DNA from: an uncultured Paracoccaceae bacterium
GTDB taxonomy: Bacteria; Pseudomonadota; Alphaproteobacteria; Rhodobacterales; Rhodobacteraceae
NCBI GenBank assembly: GCA_947500055.1
Contig: CANMQO010000001.1
Span: forward strand, 186,001-250,000
DNA length: 64,000 bases
Direction of reading: 5' to 3'
Part shown: positions 35,033 through 45,107 of the stretch, piece by piece
Position numbering within the stretch: position 1 is the stretch's first letter
Layout: the number at the start of each line of letters is the position of its first letter
Program-made: the position numbers and the translations under genes
The notes under the pieces: generated by a model
The model's database searches: none
The model's input: only the letters and a program-made list of their open reading frames with translations
Told to the model about the DNA's origin: nothing

Positions 35033-35088
35033 GTCGGCAAAGCGTCGGCGATGTGTCGGCAAAACGTCGGACCCCTGCGCGCGGTGGG
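35033..35088 (+). repeat. Dispersed GTCGGCAAA element, copy B
   Basis: Two GTCGGCAAA half-units (GTCGGCAAAGCGTCGGCGATG then TGTCGGCAAAACGTCGG) lead into ACCCCTGCGCGCGGTG and GGGCGGGATTAACG. The second half-unit and following bases match copy A; the first half-unit and the GGCGGGATTAA tail match copy C. It lies about 100 bases downstream of bhcR, same orientation. Confidence 0.72.
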
Positions 35089-35177
35089 GCGGGATTAACG
35101 GGCCGCACGGTGGATGTGTTAAGCGGCGTTAAGATATGCCAATCGCAGCAGGTAGCCTCGGTTGGCTGATCGCCGCG

Positions 35178-35801
35178 TTAGCGTTCATTCGCGCCCTTGC
35201 CCGCGATGATCTTGCTGCGGAATTTAGCGATCCGGCTTGTACGTGTTTCTGACTTTTTCGCGCCGTTGAGGTTGATGACATAGCTTCTCTGTCGTCCGCG
35301 TGTCAGGGCCTGAAACGCCTCTGACAGTTCGGGGTCCGCATCGAGCGCGTCTATCAGTTCGGCGGGCATTTCAGACGCGCTGTCGTCTTTGGGTGGTTTT
35401 TGCCCCGTCGCGGCGTAACCCTTTGCCTCCTCCAGATAAGTTAGGACCACGTCTGCGACCTTGTCAGGCCCGTCATTTGACGTGAAGCGGATCATGTCGG
35501 GATGCTGCGTGTTCGGCCCCTGCTTTTCCAGAATGCCTGAAGGATCTTTCATCAAAGCAGCATTAAAGAAGCTCAGCCGAAAGTCATTCCGCAAGGCGCC
35601 GATGATGACGATGTTGCGCCCGGCATGGACATAGCAGGGATGCCCCCATTTTGCCGTTTCTGTCATGTCAGCCCTGCGGCAGATGTCGCGCAGTTTTGCC
35701 AGGCCGTCCTTCCAAAGTCTGGTCGCGCAATCAGCCGTGTCAAAACGTGCGCAGCGTCCGCAGCCCTTGGTGAAATAATCTTCGACGTTGGTGATCATCA
35801 T
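35178..35801 (-). CDS. YdeI/OmpD-associated family protein (DUF1801-like)
   Basis: 207 residues. The N-terminal domain (VEDYFTKGCGRCARFD, then ETAKWGHPCYVHAGRNIVIIGALRNDFRLSFF) is the DUF1801/YdhG fold. The C-terminal part (ELIDALDADPELSEAFQALTRGRQRSYV, NGAKKSETRTSRIAKF) is the YdeI/OmpD-associated tail. Members of this group have been linked to bacteriocin protection and peptide stress, but the mechanism is not settled. Two cysteines lie close together (GCGRC). It stands alone, divergent from the acyl-CoA dehydrogenase. Confidence 0.83.
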   Translation of the reverse strand: MMITNVEDYFTKGCGRCARFDTADCATRLWKDGLAKLRDICRRADMTETAKWGHPCYVHAGRNIVIIGALRNDFRLSFFNAALMKDPSGILEKQGPNTQHPDMIRFTSNDGPDKVADVVLTYLEEAKGYAATGQKPPKDDSASEMPAELIDALDADPELSEAFQALTRGRQRSYVINLNGAKKSETRTSRIAKFRSKIIAGKGANER

Positions 35802-35938
35802 GCCCGCACAATATCATTCAATGACAGACATTCAAAACCTGCCAGCCGGTACGGCGGTCAACATATCGCCACCATGCATTAAGGTTTTGACCTTGCAGGG
35901 GAATTGTCGTTAGGCTGCGGCAAAATGGGGGAGCTTGC

Positions 35939-37099
35939 ATGCATCTTGGCCTGACTGATGAACAGGAGATGATCGTATCGACGGTCCGGTCTTTTGTGGA
36001 GAATGAGATTTATCCGCATGAGGATATGGTCGAGCGGACGGGTGGGGTGCCAAGGGAGGTTGCCGCCGCCATCAAGGCCAAGACCAAGGAACTGGGTTTT
36101 TACGCCTGTAATTTCCCTGAAAGCGTTGGCGGGGCCGGCCTGTCCCATCTGGAATTTGCGCTGGTGGAGCGTGAGCTGGGCCGGGGATCGATGGCCCTGA
36201 CCCATTTCTTTGGCCGTCCCCAGAATATCCTGATGGCCTGTGAGGGTGATCAGGTGGAGCGTTACCTGACCCCCGCCGTGCAGGGCGAGAAGATGGACGC
36301 CTTGGCCATGACCGAACCCGATGCCGGGTCGGATGTGCGGGGCATGAAATGCACCGCCCGCCGCGATGGCGGCGATTGGGTGATCAACGGGACAAAGCAT
36401 TTCATCTCGGGTGCGGAACATGCCGATTTCTTTATCGTCTTTGTCGCAACGGGCGAGGATGACACCCCGCGCGGCCCCAAGAAACGCATCACCACATTTC
36501 TGGTGGATCGCGGCATGCCGGGCTTCACGGTTCGCGACGGTTACAAGTCGGTCAGCCACCGCGGCTACAAGAACATGATCCTGGAATTTGACGATTGCCG
36601 CTTGCCCGATGCCCAGGTGCTGGGTGCGGTGGATGGCGGCTTTGCTGTGATGAATGAATGGCTTTACGCCACCCGGATCACCGTGGCCACGATGTGTGTG
36701 GGGCGCGCCCGTCGTTGTTTTGATCTGGCGTTGAACTATGCCGCCGAACGCAAACAATTCGGCCAGCAGATTGGCAAGTTTCAGGGCATCAGTTTTCAGA
36801 TCGCCGATATGGTGACCGAAATTGATGCCGCCGATTACCTGACGCTGGCCGCCGCCTGGCGGCTGGATCAGGGTCTGCCTGCGAACCGCGAGATTGCCAG
36901 CGCCAAGGTTTACGCATCCGAGATGCTGGCAAAAGTTACCGACACCACGTTACAGATTTTTGGGGGGATGGGTTTGATGGATGATTTTCCGGTGGAACGA
37001 TTCTGGCGCGATGCGCGGGTGGAGCGGATCTGGGATGGGACCTCCGAGATACAACGCCACATTATCAGCCGCGAGCTTTTGCGGCCTTTGGGGGCCTGA
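35939..37099 (+). CDS. Acyl-CoA dehydrogenase
   Basis: 386 residues. Typical stretches are GFYACNFPESVGGAGLSHLEFALV, AMTEPDAGSDVRGMKCTA (FAD/substrate loop), GTKHFISGAEHADFF, and the C-terminal GGMGLMDDFPVERFWRDAR with IWDGTSEIQR. It oxidises an acyl-CoA to the trans-2-enoyl-CoA in the cytoplasm with electron-transfer flavoprotein as acceptor. First gene of a coupled three-gene operon with an acyl-CoA synthetase and a crotonase, which suggests one dedicated acid, possibly a carnitine-like one. Confidence 0.9.
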   Translation: MHLGLTDEQEMIVSTVRSFVENEIYPHEDMVERTGGVPREVAAAIKAKTKELGFYACNFPESVGGAGLSHLEFALVERELGRGSMALTHFFGRPQNILMACEGDQVERYLTPAVQGEKMDALAMTEPDAGSDVRGMKCTARRDGGDWVINGTKHFISGAEHADFFIVFVATGEDDTPRGPKKRITTFLVDRGMPGFTVRDGYKSVSHRGYKNMILEFDDCRLPDAQVLGAVDGGFAVMNEWLYATRITVATMCVGRARRCFDLALNYAAERKQFGQQIGKFQGISFQIADMVTEIDAADYLTLAAAWRLDQGLPANREIASAKVYASEMLAKVTDTTLQIFGGMGLMDDFPVERFWRDARVERIWDGTSEIQRHIISRELLRPLGA

Positions 37100-39090
37100 T
37101 GGAACGCCTGTTGCGCCCATCCTCCATCGCCGTGGTGGGCGGCGGAGCATGGTGCGACGCGGTGATCGCGCAGAACCGCAAGATCGGCTTTGATGGCCCG
37201 GTCTGGCATGTGCATCCTAGCAAGGATGGCGCCTATGCATCGGTGAGCGATTTGCCCGGCGTGCCGGATGCTGTGTTTATTGGCGTCAATCGCGATGCCA
37301 CGATCGAGGTTGTTGCCACCCTTGCCGCGATGGGTGCGGGCGGGGCTGTCTGTTTTGCCAGTGGCTTTGAAGAGGTGGCGGATGGTGCCGAACGCCATGC
37401 CGCCTTGTTGCGTGCCGCCGGTGACATGCCGATCCTTGGTCCCAATTGCTATGGTCTGATCAACGGGGTGGATGCCGTCACCCTTTGGCCCGATCAGCAT
37501 GGTGTTGTGCCGGTTGCGTCCGGTGTGGCGATCATTGCCCAGTCATCGAATATCGCGATCAACCTGACCATGCAGCAGCGTGGCTTGCCCATTGCCTATG
37601 TCGTCACCCCCGGCAATCAGGCGCAGCAGGGCATTGCCCGGATCGCCATGCAACTGTTGCGCGATGACCGGGTGACCGCCCTTGGCCTTTATATCGAAAG
37701 TTTCGGTGATGTGGCCGCGTTTGAGGAACTGGCGCGCGTGTCTGCCGAATTGGACAAGCCCATTGTTGCCTTGAAGGTCGGCCAGTCAGAGGCCGCGCAA
37801 CGTGCCACGGTCACCCATACCGCATCGCTGGCCGGGGGTGCCGTCGGTGCGCGGTTGTTGCTGGAGCGCATGGGCATTGCGGCGGTGACCTCCTTACCGG
37901 TGATGCTGGAGACCTTGAAGATTTTCCATTGCTTTGGCCGCCTGCCGGGGACGGCGATTGCCAGCCTGAGCTGTTCGGGCGGAGAGGCCGGCGTGATGGC
38001 CGATACCGCCGCCCGCCATGATCTGACATTCCCGGACCTGACGGAGGCGCAGGCGGCGGCGATGGCCCCGCATCTGGGTCCGCTGGTGACGCTCTCCAAT
38101 CCGCTGGATTACCATACCGGCATCTGGCGCAATCAACCGGCCATGGCGGCGGTGTTTGCGGCGATGACAGGCGAAGATCTAGACCTGACCCTGATCGTGC
38201 TGGATTTTCCCGACCGTGCCAAATGCGATGATGCCGATTGGATGATCACCATTGCCGCGATTGAACAGGCCGCTAAGGGTGGCGCCCGGTTTGGCGTTCT
38301 CGCCTCGCTGGGGGAAAACATGCCTGCCGATGTGGCAGATCGGTTGCTTGCAGCGGGGATCGTGCCGCTTTGTGATTTTGATCATGCCTGTGCGGCGATC
38401 AGGGCCGCGGCAGGCCCGGGGCCAGCGGATGCCGCTGCGGTACTGGCCGCCCCGCATCTGCCGCGCACCGAAACCCTGTCCGAAGGTAATGCCAAGAAAC
38501 TGCTGTCTGAGGCGGGCCTGGATGTGCCGCGCAATGTGGCGGGCATTCCCCGCGCGGTGTTGCCCGCGCAGGCGATGGCTGTGGGCTTTCCGGTGGCGCT
38601 GAAGGCCGAAGGCAGTGCCCATAAATCTGAAGACGGTGGCGTTGTCCTTGGTCTTGGCGATGTCATGCAGGTGCTGGAAGCCGCCCGCGAGATGCAGGCG
38701 GAGACATTCCTGATCGAGGAGATGATCCCCGGTGGTATCGCCGAATTGCTGGTTGGCGTTGTGGCTGACCCGGCACATGGGTTTGTGCTGACCCTTGGGG
38801 CGGGGGGCGTGATGGCCGAGCTGATGCAGGACACCCAATCGTTGCTGATCCCGGCCACGCAGGACCAGATCTTGCACGCGCTGGCCCGGCTGCGCATTGC
38901 CGATCTGTTGCGGGGGCATCGGGGCAAGCCCGGTGCCTTTATCCCGGCCATCATGCAGGCGATCCTGCGGTTGCAGGCCTATGTGATCGACAATGCCGCC
39001 GATCTGGCAGAGGTTGAGGTAAACCCGCTGATCTGCACAGAAGACCGCGCCGTGGTGGCGGATGCGCTGATTGTGAGAGGACGCCGATGA
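37099..39090 (+). CDS. Acyl-CoA synthetase, NDP-forming
   Basis: 663 residues starting at the TGATG overlap with the dehydrogenase. N-terminal CoA-binding Rossmann domain (SIAVVGGGAWCDAVIAQNRKIGF), succinyl-CoA-synthetase-like middle with VTHTASLAGG near residue 235, and a C-terminal ATP-grasp half (KLLSEAGLDVPRN, then FPVALKAEGSAHKSEDGGV and EVNPLI). Such fused enzymes ligate a carboxylic acid to CoA with ATP going to ADP and phosphate. The acid substrate is unknown. Confidence 0.88.
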   Translation: MERLLRPSSIAVVGGGAWCDAVIAQNRKIGFDGPVWHVHPSKDGAYASVSDLPGVPDAVFIGVNRDATIEVVATLAAMGAGGAVCFASGFEEVADGAERHAALLRAAGDMPILGPNCYGLINGVDAVTLWPDQHGVVPVASGVAIIAQSSNIAINLTMQQRGLPIAYVVTPGNQAQQGIARIAMQLLRDDRVTALGLYIESFGDVAAFEELARVSAELDKPIVALKVGQSEAAQRATVTHTASLAGGAVGARLLLERMGIAAVTSLPVMLETLKIFHCFGRLPGTAIASLSCSGGEAGVMADTAARHDLTFPDLTEAQAAAMAPHLGPLVTLSNPLDYHTGIWRNQPAMAAVFAAMTGEDLDLTLIVLDFPDRAKCDDADWMITIAAIEQAAKGGARFGVLASLGENMPADVADRLLAAGIVPLCDFDHACAAIRAAAGPGPADAAAVLAAPHLPRTETLSEGNAKKLLSEAGLDVPRNVAGIPRAVLPAQAMAVGFPVALKAEGSAHKSEDGGVVLGLGDVMQVLEAAREMQAETFLIEEMIPGGIAELLVGVVADPAHGFVLTLGAGGVMAELMQDTQSLLIPATQDQILHALARLRIADLLRGHRGKPGAFIPAIMQAILRLQAYVIDNAADLAEVEVNPLICTEDRAVVADALIVRGRR

Positions 39091-39869
39091 CCAACCCGAT
39101 CAAGACCCGCCGCGATGGTGGTATCCTCGAAGTCACGCTGGATCGACCCAAGGCCAATGCGATTGATCTGGCGACCAGCCGGATCATGGGCGATGTCTTT
39201 GCCGATTTTCGTGATGATCCCGATTTGCGGGTGGCCATTATCACCGGCGCAGGCCCGAAATTCTTCTGCCCCGGCTGGGACCTGAAGGCCGCCGCTGATG
39301 GTGATGCGGTGGATGGCAATTACGGGGCTGGCGGCTTTGGCGGCTTGCAGGAATTGCGTGATCTGAACAAGCCGGTGATTGCCGCCGTGAACGGGATTTG
39401 CTGTGGTGGCGGGCTGGAACTGGCGCTGTCGGCTGATATTATTCTGGCGGCGGATCATGCCAGTTTCGCCCTTCCGGAAATCCGGTCGGGCACAGTGGCC
39501 GATGCCGCATCGATCAAACTGCCCAAGCGCATTCCCTATCATATCGCGATGGAAATGCTGCTGACAGGCCGCTGGCTGGATGCGGAGGAAGCACACCGCT
39601 GGGGATTTGTGAACCAGATCCATGCGGGTGACGCTTTGATGGATCAGGCGTGGGAGATGGCGCGCTTGCTCGCCTCTGGTCCGCCGCTGGTCTATGCGGC
39701 GATCAAGGAGGTCGTGCGCGATGCCGAGGATAGCAAATTTCAGGATGCGATGAACCGGATTACCGGCCGGCAGTTGCGGTCGGTCGATGTGCTTTATGGG
39801 TCAGAGGATAATCTGGAAGGTGCGCGCGCATTTGCCGAAAAACGCGACCCGGTCTGGAAGGGCAAATAG
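39087..39869 (+). CDS. Enoyl-CoA hydratase/carnitinyl-CoA dehydratase-like crotonase
   Basis: 260 residues. Crotonase fold with AIITGAGPKFFCPGWDLKAAADGD (oxyanion loop 1), VNGICCGGGLELALSADIILA (oxyanion loop 2) and ALPEIRSGTVADAASIKLP. The wording resembles CaiD-type carnitinyl-CoA dehydratases more than short-chain enoyl-CoA hydratases. It overlaps the synthetase gene by four bases. With its two partners it could take an acid through CoA activation, dehydrogenation and hydration. Confidence 0.87.
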   Translation: MTNPIKTRRDGGILEVTLDRPKANAIDLATSRIMGDVFADFRDDPDLRVAIITGAGPKFFCPGWDLKAAADGDAVDGNYGAGGFGGLQELRDLNKPVIAAVNGICCGGGLELALSADIILAADHASFALPEIRSGTVADAASIKLPKRIPYHIAMEMLLTGRWLDAEEAHRWGFVNQIHAGDALMDQAWEMARLLASGPPLVYAAIKEVVRDAEDSKFQDAMNRITGRQLRSVDVLYGSEDNLEGARAFAEKRDPVWKGK

Positions 39870-40046
39870 CCGCGACCGGCAACACTATCCATAGCGATCA
39901 ATAACGCGCAGCGCGGCTGAGGGTCGGGACGAAACCTGTCCAGACCTGTGACGATGCGCAGCGGCATTTCAGGTCTTTGCTGTTTTTTAAGACAAATACG
40001 TCACTAAAGCGCGCAGACCCGTTATCAAGTTATTGGAGTTCCGCTT

Positions 40047-41207
40047 ATGCGATTTAGAAAGACTGTGCTTGCGGCTGCGGCACTTATGGCCTGCCCTGTG
40101 CTGGCATCTGCGGATCAGGGCATCACTGATGACAGCGTTACTTTCGCGCAGGTCGCGGCCTTTGATGGACCGGCGGCAGCGCTGGGGCAGGGGATGCGCC
40201 TTGGGATCAGCGCCGCATTTGAAGAGGCGAATGCAAATGGCGGGGTGCATGGGCGCAGACTGTTGCTTGACACGATGGATGACGGCTACGAACCTGACCG
40301 CTCTGCCAGTCTGGTGAAATCTGTCATCGATGCGGACGCCCATATTGGCCTGATCGGTGCTGTGGGAACGCCAACATCTTCGGCGACGCAACCCATCGCC
40401 ACGGACGCGAATGTGCCCTTCATCGGGCCGTTCACGGGTGCCGGTTTCCTGCGTGACGCCGCGCTGGGGAATGTGTTTAACGTGCGCGCGACCTATGCGG
40501 CGGAAACCGAAGCCTGGATCAACTACCTTGTCGACCGGGAGGGGATGTCTTCGATTGCGATCCTCTATCAGGATGATGCTTTTGGGCGCGTCGGCCTTGC
40601 GGGGGTGAATGCCGCACTGGAGCAACGCGGCATGACATTGGCGGCCGAAGGGACCTATACCCGTAATACAACGGCGGTGAAACGGGCGCTGCTTGATATC
40701 CGCAAGGTCGAACCGGACGCGGTGGTCATGGTTGGGGCCTATAAACCCGTTGCCGAATTCATCAAACTGGCTCGCAGCCTGGACCTTGATTCGACATTCG
40801 TGAATATCTCTTTTGTGGGCTCCGCAGCACTGGCAGAGGAGTTGGGCGATGCGGGCGAGGGCGTTATCATCAGCCAGGTTGTCCCATTTCCATGGGACAG
40901 CTCCGTTCCGGTTGTTGTGCAATATACCCGGGCGCTGGAAGCGTTTGATCCATCCGCTGAACCGGGGTTCATCTCGCTGGAAGGGTATATCGTCGGACGT
41001 CTGGCCATTCAGGCCCTGAACGATGCCGGACAGGATTTGACCCGCGAGACCTTTCTTGCTGCGCTTGCCGGGCTGCGGGCCATTGATCTGGGCGGCGTGA
41101 CCATGGCGTTCGGTGCTGACGATAATCAGGGCATGGATGATGTGTTTCTGACCCGCATCACTGCTGGAGGTGCTTTTGAACCGATCGACATGGGAGGTGA
41201 TTCCTGA
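40047..41207 (+). CDS. Periplasmic substrate-binding protein, Leu/Ile/Val-type (type 1 PBP)
   Basis: 386 residues. Signal peptide MRFRKTVLAAAALMACPVLASA, then ITDDSVTFAQVAAFDGPAAALGQGMRLGISAAFEEANANGGVHGR, the hallmark opening of LivK-like binding proteins, and DDAFGRVGLAGVNAALEQRGM in the second lobe. GGAG precedes the ATG. No permease or ATPase lies nearby. Instead a chemoreceptor gene follows 93 bases later on the same strand, so I infer that this protein presents a ligand to that receptor. Confidence 0.87.
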   Translation: MRFRKTVLAAAALMACPVLASADQGITDDSVTFAQVAAFDGPAAALGQGMRLGISAAFEEANANGGVHGRRLLLDTMDDGYEPDRSASLVKSVIDADAHIGLIGAVGTPTSSATQPIATDANVPFIGPFTGAGFLRDAALGNVFNVRATYAAETEAWINYLVDREGMSSIAILYQDDAFGRVGLAGVNAALEQRGMTLAAEGTYTRNTTAVKRALLDIRKVEPDAVVMVGAYKPVAEFIKLARSLDLDSTFVNISFVGSAALAEELGDAGEGVIISQVVPFPWDSSVPVVVQYTRALEAFDPSAEPGFISLEGYIVGRLAIQALNDAGQDLTRETFLAALAGLRAIDLGGVTMAFGADDNQGMDDVFLTRITAGGAFEPIDMGGDS

Positions 41208-41245
41208 CCGTGAAAAGGCTGTCAGTGCGCCCTTCCAGCCCAACG

Positions 41246-41266
41246 CCCACCCCTCTCAGGGGCGGG
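41246..41266 (+). terminator. Hairpin between the binding-protein and chemoreceptor genes
   Basis: CCCACCCCT pairs with AGGGGCGGG around CTC with one mismatch. There is no T-run, so it may be an attenuator or an mRNA-stabilising element rather than a true terminator. Confidence 0.5.
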
Positions 41267-41300
41267 TGTAACGGCCAGAATTTCCCTTAAAGGTTCCGTC

Positions 41301-43970
41301 ATGGCTCGCAACCCCGGCGCGCAGTTCCTGCGCCGCATCAATCCGATCTCAAGCATCCGTGGGAAAATCACCTTCATCCTGCTGGCATTGACAGTGGCGG
41401 CCGGGGCGGCGGGCTATTCCATCTACCAATCGCTCGACCGTGTGTCGGCGCGGGTTGGCGAAATGACCGAAGCGAACCTGCCACAGCTTTCGCAGAGCAC
41501 TTCATTGATGACGGCGGCGAACCAGGCCAAGGAAGGAATGATCTTTGTGATGTTGTCGCAAGACAGCGAAATGCTGACGGTGGCAGCATCCAGGGTGCAG
41601 GTCGCAATAGCAGAACTGGCCGCCTCGATTGATGTTTTGCCGAAAGATGATCAAGCCGCATTCAAAGAGGATCTGGGAGAGGTGACGCGCAGGTTGCATG
41701 CATCGATTGATGCACGCGGTCGGGTTTTTGAAAACGCCGATCGTGCCAATGCGATGATACGGGATCTTCATGCGCTTGCCGATGGATTTCGAAAGGTCCT
41801 GTTGGAGTTTTCGGACAGTGCCTATTTTGAAATCGCGATCCAAGGCGAAGGTACTATTTCCTCGATCGAGGATACATTACGCGATTTGGTTGAACAAAAA
41901 TTCGCAGCGCTTCAGGCCCTGTTGCAGATCAGGTCAGAGATTAACCTGTTGTCCGGCGTGGCGTTGGCCATTGCGACGGCCGATGATCCCGCGATGCTGT
42001 CAATCCTGTCTGATTTATCAGATTCGTCCTCTGGCCGCCTGGCTGATGCCATCAACGCATTGGATGCGACAAATGCTGAACTGGCGATCAGCGAGGATAT
42101 TGCAGGTATCGCCGCCACACTTGATGCAGCGGTTTTGACCGGCAAATCCGGTCGCCGGGTGAATGCTGCAGAGGTCCTAAGCGCACGCCAATCGGCAGAT
42201 GCGCTATTGGCGTCGGCGGTGGATGATATGGTATTTGAGTTAACGATTGCCGCCGACGATGCAGCAGCCGGTAACCGGGACGCCATCGAAGGGCTGCTCA
42301 ACACCGAAGTCGCCTTTATCAGTACATTGCTTGAAATCAACGCGCATCTGGGATCGTTTCAGACCGAAGCGCTCAAGATTGCGACGGCCCGGAGTGTCGA
42401 ACAGGTGCAGGTGTCGGAAAAGGCCATGCTGGCCGCAGCGACGACACTGACCCAGTTCCGCACATTTGGTGACGGTGCCTTGGCCCCGTTTGTTGATGGT
42501 TTGGTCGCGATGGCTGAACCCCAAACCGGTCTTGCATCGTTCCGGATGAATGTCCTGACGGCCAGTTCTGCAGCGACTGAGGCGGCGACAAGGACCGCTG
42601 AGGCGGTGTTGGGAATTGCTGATCGGGCGGCCCTGCGCAGCAAAGACAGCCAGGCGGCGATAGCCGAGCGGATTTTGCAAATTGATACTGACGCGGACGG
42701 GGTCAAGAACAACCTGGAGCGCCTCGGCTGGTTGGCCCTGGCATTTGTTGCCGCGGTGATGATCCTGAACCATTTCCTGATCCTTCGACCACTTGATGCG
42801 ATCAGCCTGACCACCGAACGCCTTTCACAAGGCGATATGCGCCCGGTTTGGGGGTTCGAACGCACAAGCGATGAAATTGCCCGCATTGCCAGTGCCTTGA
42901 CCGTCTTTCGGGACGGTTTGGTCGAAAAGGCGGAGCTGACGAAAGCAACTGAAAAGGAACGTTCTGAAAATCAGGATCGGCAGACCATGGCCGTGCAGGC
43001 AATTGGGACCGGCCTGGCCCGCCTGGCCGGCGGGGATTTGACCTACCGGATCGAGGAGAGACTTGATGAGGGTTACGCCCAGTTGAAGGATGATTTCAAT
43101 CAGGCGGCAGAAACATTGCAGCTTGCGGTTGTTGATGTGGTGAGAGTCGCGGAATCCATCAGGGTCGGCACAAAGGAGATTAGCCAGGCAACAGAGGCGC
43201 TGTCGAAACGCTCAGAACATCAAGCCGCCACATTGGAGGAAACCGCCGCAACAATTGAGGAGCTTGCGGCCAGCGTCAAGGAGGCCGCCGAAGCGTCCCG
43301 CGATGCGGCCATGACAACCCATGACGCCCGTGAAGAGGCCTCAAAAAGTGCGATTGTGGTGCAAAATGCCGTGAAGGCCATGGAGGATATCGAAGAAAGC
43401 TCCTCCCAGATTGCGCAGATCATCAGCGTTATCGACGACATCGCCTATCAGACCAACCTGCTGGCACTGAACGCCGGGGTGGAAGCTGCGCGCGCAGGCG
43501 ATGCCGGGCGCGGGTTTGCGGTTGTCGCATCGGAAGTGCGGGGCTTATCCCAGCGCACGTCCGATGCCGCCCGCGAGATCAAGGATCTGATCACAAAAAG
43601 CTCTGATCAGGTTGAATCCGGCGTCAACCAGGTGGGACGAACCGGCGCGACATTGGAAAGCATTGTTGAGCGGGTCAATCATATCTCCAACCTTGTCAGT
43701 GGCATTGCCGATGCCACCGGTGAACAGGCCGTTGGTCTTGATGAATCGAGTTCCGCGATCACGCAGCTTGATATTGTCACCCAAAAGAATGCGTCAATGG
43801 TCGAGGAAACAAGTGCCGCAAGCCGGACGTTGCGAAATGATGCGGAAAAACTTGTGGCGCATATGGCAAAGTTTTCTGTCGCGGCGCATGTCGCGCCGGA
43901 TTGGTTTGGCAAGGACCATGTTGAGGCTGTTTGCGCCGATGATCGACCGCGCGCCGTTCGCCGCGCTTAG
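41301..43970 (+). CDS. Methyl-accepting chemotaxis protein with very large periplasmic domain
   Basis: 889 residues. Membrane helix 1 (~23-43, [18 protein letters not shown]), an all-helical periplasmic region of about 430 residues, membrane helix 2 (~475-495, [21 protein letters not shown]), a HAMP domain, then the MCP signalling coiled coil with hairpin tip [21 protein letters not shown] and [15 protein letters not shown]. The tip has Gly where most receptors have Ala. No C-terminal CheR-docking pentapeptide is seen. The periplasmic part resembles helical bimodular or TorS-like sensor domains, which often bind a partner binding protein; the preceding gene supplies one. Confidence 0.92.
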   Translation: MARNPGAQFLRRINPISSIRGKITFILLALTVAAGAAGYSIYQSLDRVSARVGEMTEANLPQLSQSTSLMTAANQAKEGMIFVMLSQDSEMLTVAASRVQVAIAELAASIDVLPKDDQAAFKEDLGEVTRRLHASIDARGRVFENADRANAMIRDLHALADGFRKVLLEFSDSAYFEIAIQGEGTISSIEDTLRDLVEQKFAALQALLQIRSEINLLSGVALAIATADDPAMLSILSDLSDSSSGRLADAINALDATNAELAISEDIAGIAATLDAAVLTGKSGRRVNAAEVLSARQSADALLASAVDDMVFELTIAADDAAAGNRDAIEGLLNTEVAFISTLLEINAHLGSFQTEALKIATARSVEQVQVSEKAMLAAATTLTQFRTFGDGALAPFVDGLVAMAEPQTGLASFRMNVLTASSAATEAATRTAEAVLGIADRAALRSKDSQAAIAERILQIDTDADGVKNNLERLGWLALAFVAAVMILNHFLILRPLDAISLTTERLSQGDMRPVWGFERTSDEIARIASALTVFRDGLVEKAELTKATEKERSENQDRQTMAVQAIGTGLARLAGGDLTYRIEERLDEGYAQLKDDFNQAAETLQLAVVDVVRVAESIRVGTKEISQATEALSKRSEHQAATLEETAATIEELAASVKEAAEASRDAAMTTHDAREEASKSAIVVQNAVKAMEDIEESSSQIAQIISVIDDIAYQTNLLALNAGVEAARAGDAGRGFAVVASEVRGLSQRTSDAAREIKDLITKSSDQVESGVNQVGRTGATLESIVERVNHISNLVSGIADATGEQAVGLDESSSAITQLDIVTQKNASMVEETSAASRTLRNDAEKLVAHMAKFSVAAHVAPDWFGKDHVEAVCADDRPRAVRRA

Positions 43971-44121
43971 GGTTCTTTGCTGGAAACAGGTCCGGGAAAC
44001 CCTCCTGCCATGGTGTTGAACCGGTCCCCCCCGCGGTCCATTCACTGGTCACGATCCTTCGCGTGTGCCAAAGGGCCTTCAGCTGACGTTGGCAAAGAAA
44101 GTTTGCCGACTTCTCGCAAGG

Positions 44122-45012
44122 TCATGTGTCCGGATTGGTCAGCTCATCGAGGATCCAGCCCCGAAAAGCCGCGACATTGGCGATGTCTGCCTTTGCGGGC
44201 GGAATGGCCAGATAGTAGGATTTGGGTGAATTGATGGCCAATTCGAAAGGCCGTACCAGTTGACCGGATTTCATGGCGTTGTGGCAGATGAATTCGTCAC
44301 CCATGGCAATGCCCTGCGCGTTCAGCGCGGCGGCATAGACGAGGTTCATATCGGCAAAGACAATTCCAGAATGCGAAAAACCTTTGGGCAGATTGGCAAG
44401 TTGCCCCCAGGCCGCCCAATCATTGCGGTCTGCCAGATGCAAAAGGTCGCCGCGCAGAATATCAGCGGGTTCCTGCAAGCCGCCAACCCGGTTCAACAGA
44501 ACCGGGCTGACAAGAGGTGTAAATGTGACCTCTTTCAAAAGCTCCACATGGAGCTCGGTTGCATCCAAGGCACCAAAGGCAACAAACAGGTCAGCGTCAG
44601 GATTTGATACATCATCCAGCTGCGCTGGCGTTACGATCGAAAGCGAGATTTCGGGGCAGACGCCGCGAAACCGCGCAATCCTGGGGCAGAGCCAACTGGC
44701 GGCAAAACCGGGCGGGCAACTGATTGTCAATTGCCCCGTAAGGCCCCGCCCGGCGTTGCGGGATGCAGAGCCGCTGATCATGGCCAGTGCACCTTGCACA
44801 TCACTGGCAAAGGTCCGCCCGCGGCTGGTCAGGACGATCCGTGTGCCAACGCGATCGAATAAGGCAAAACCCAGATCACGTTCCAGTAATCGCAGCTGAT
44901 GGCTGACCGCGCTGCGGGTGATGTGTAATTCATCCGCCACTTTGCGTACCGCGCCAAGCCGCGCGAAACATTCCAACGCGCGCAGCGCCTGTGTTGATGG
45001 GATCCGTTGCAT
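44122..45012 (-). CDS. LysR-family transcriptional regulator
   Basis: 296 residues. N-terminal winged helix-turn-helix (QALRALECFARLGAVRKVADELHITRSAVSHQLRLLE), then the effector domain (GLTGQLTISCPPGFAASWLCPRIARF). The GcvA-like pattern (S-AVSHQ-R-LE, ASWL-PR---F) is clear. Divergent from the M20 amidohydrolase operon with a 95-base intergenic region, so it very likely controls that operon. Confidence 0.9.
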   Translation of the reverse strand: MQRIPSTQALRALECFARLGAVRKVADELHITRSAVSHQLRLLERDLGFALFDRVGTRIVLTSRGRTFASDVQGALAMISGSASRNAGRGLTGQLTISCPPGFAASWLCPRIARFRGVCPEISLSIVTPAQLDDVSNPDADLFVAFGALDATELHVELLKEVTFTPLVSPVLLNRVGGLQEPADILRGDLLHLADRNDWAAWGQLANLPKGFSHSGIVFADMNLVYAAALNAQGIAMGDEFICHNAMKSGQLVRPFELAINSPKSYYLAIPPAKADIANVAAFRGWILDELTNPDT

Positions 45013-45107
45013 ATCGTTACGTTAGATAGCAAAGGTGAAAAAAATTTGCCAATGGCATGCAAAGGTTTCACTTCCCCGAGCCTGATCAAGCCGACTAACC
45101 TCGGTCC

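Noticed and set aside
35127-35145. CtrA-like TTAA pair (TTAA-N6-TTAA)
   Set aside because: The spacer is six rather than the seven bases of the CtrA box and the position is not before a gene start.
39987-41243. 418-codon minus-strand open frame antisense to the binding-protein gene
   Set aside because: Shadow of a clear LivK-type gene; Arg/His-rich unlike real proteins of this genome.
44091-44107. GGCAAA-TTTGCC hairpin as another copy of the dispersed element
   Set aside because: Only a nine-base similarity to the GTCGGCAAA unit; better read as a weak hairpin between convergent genes.
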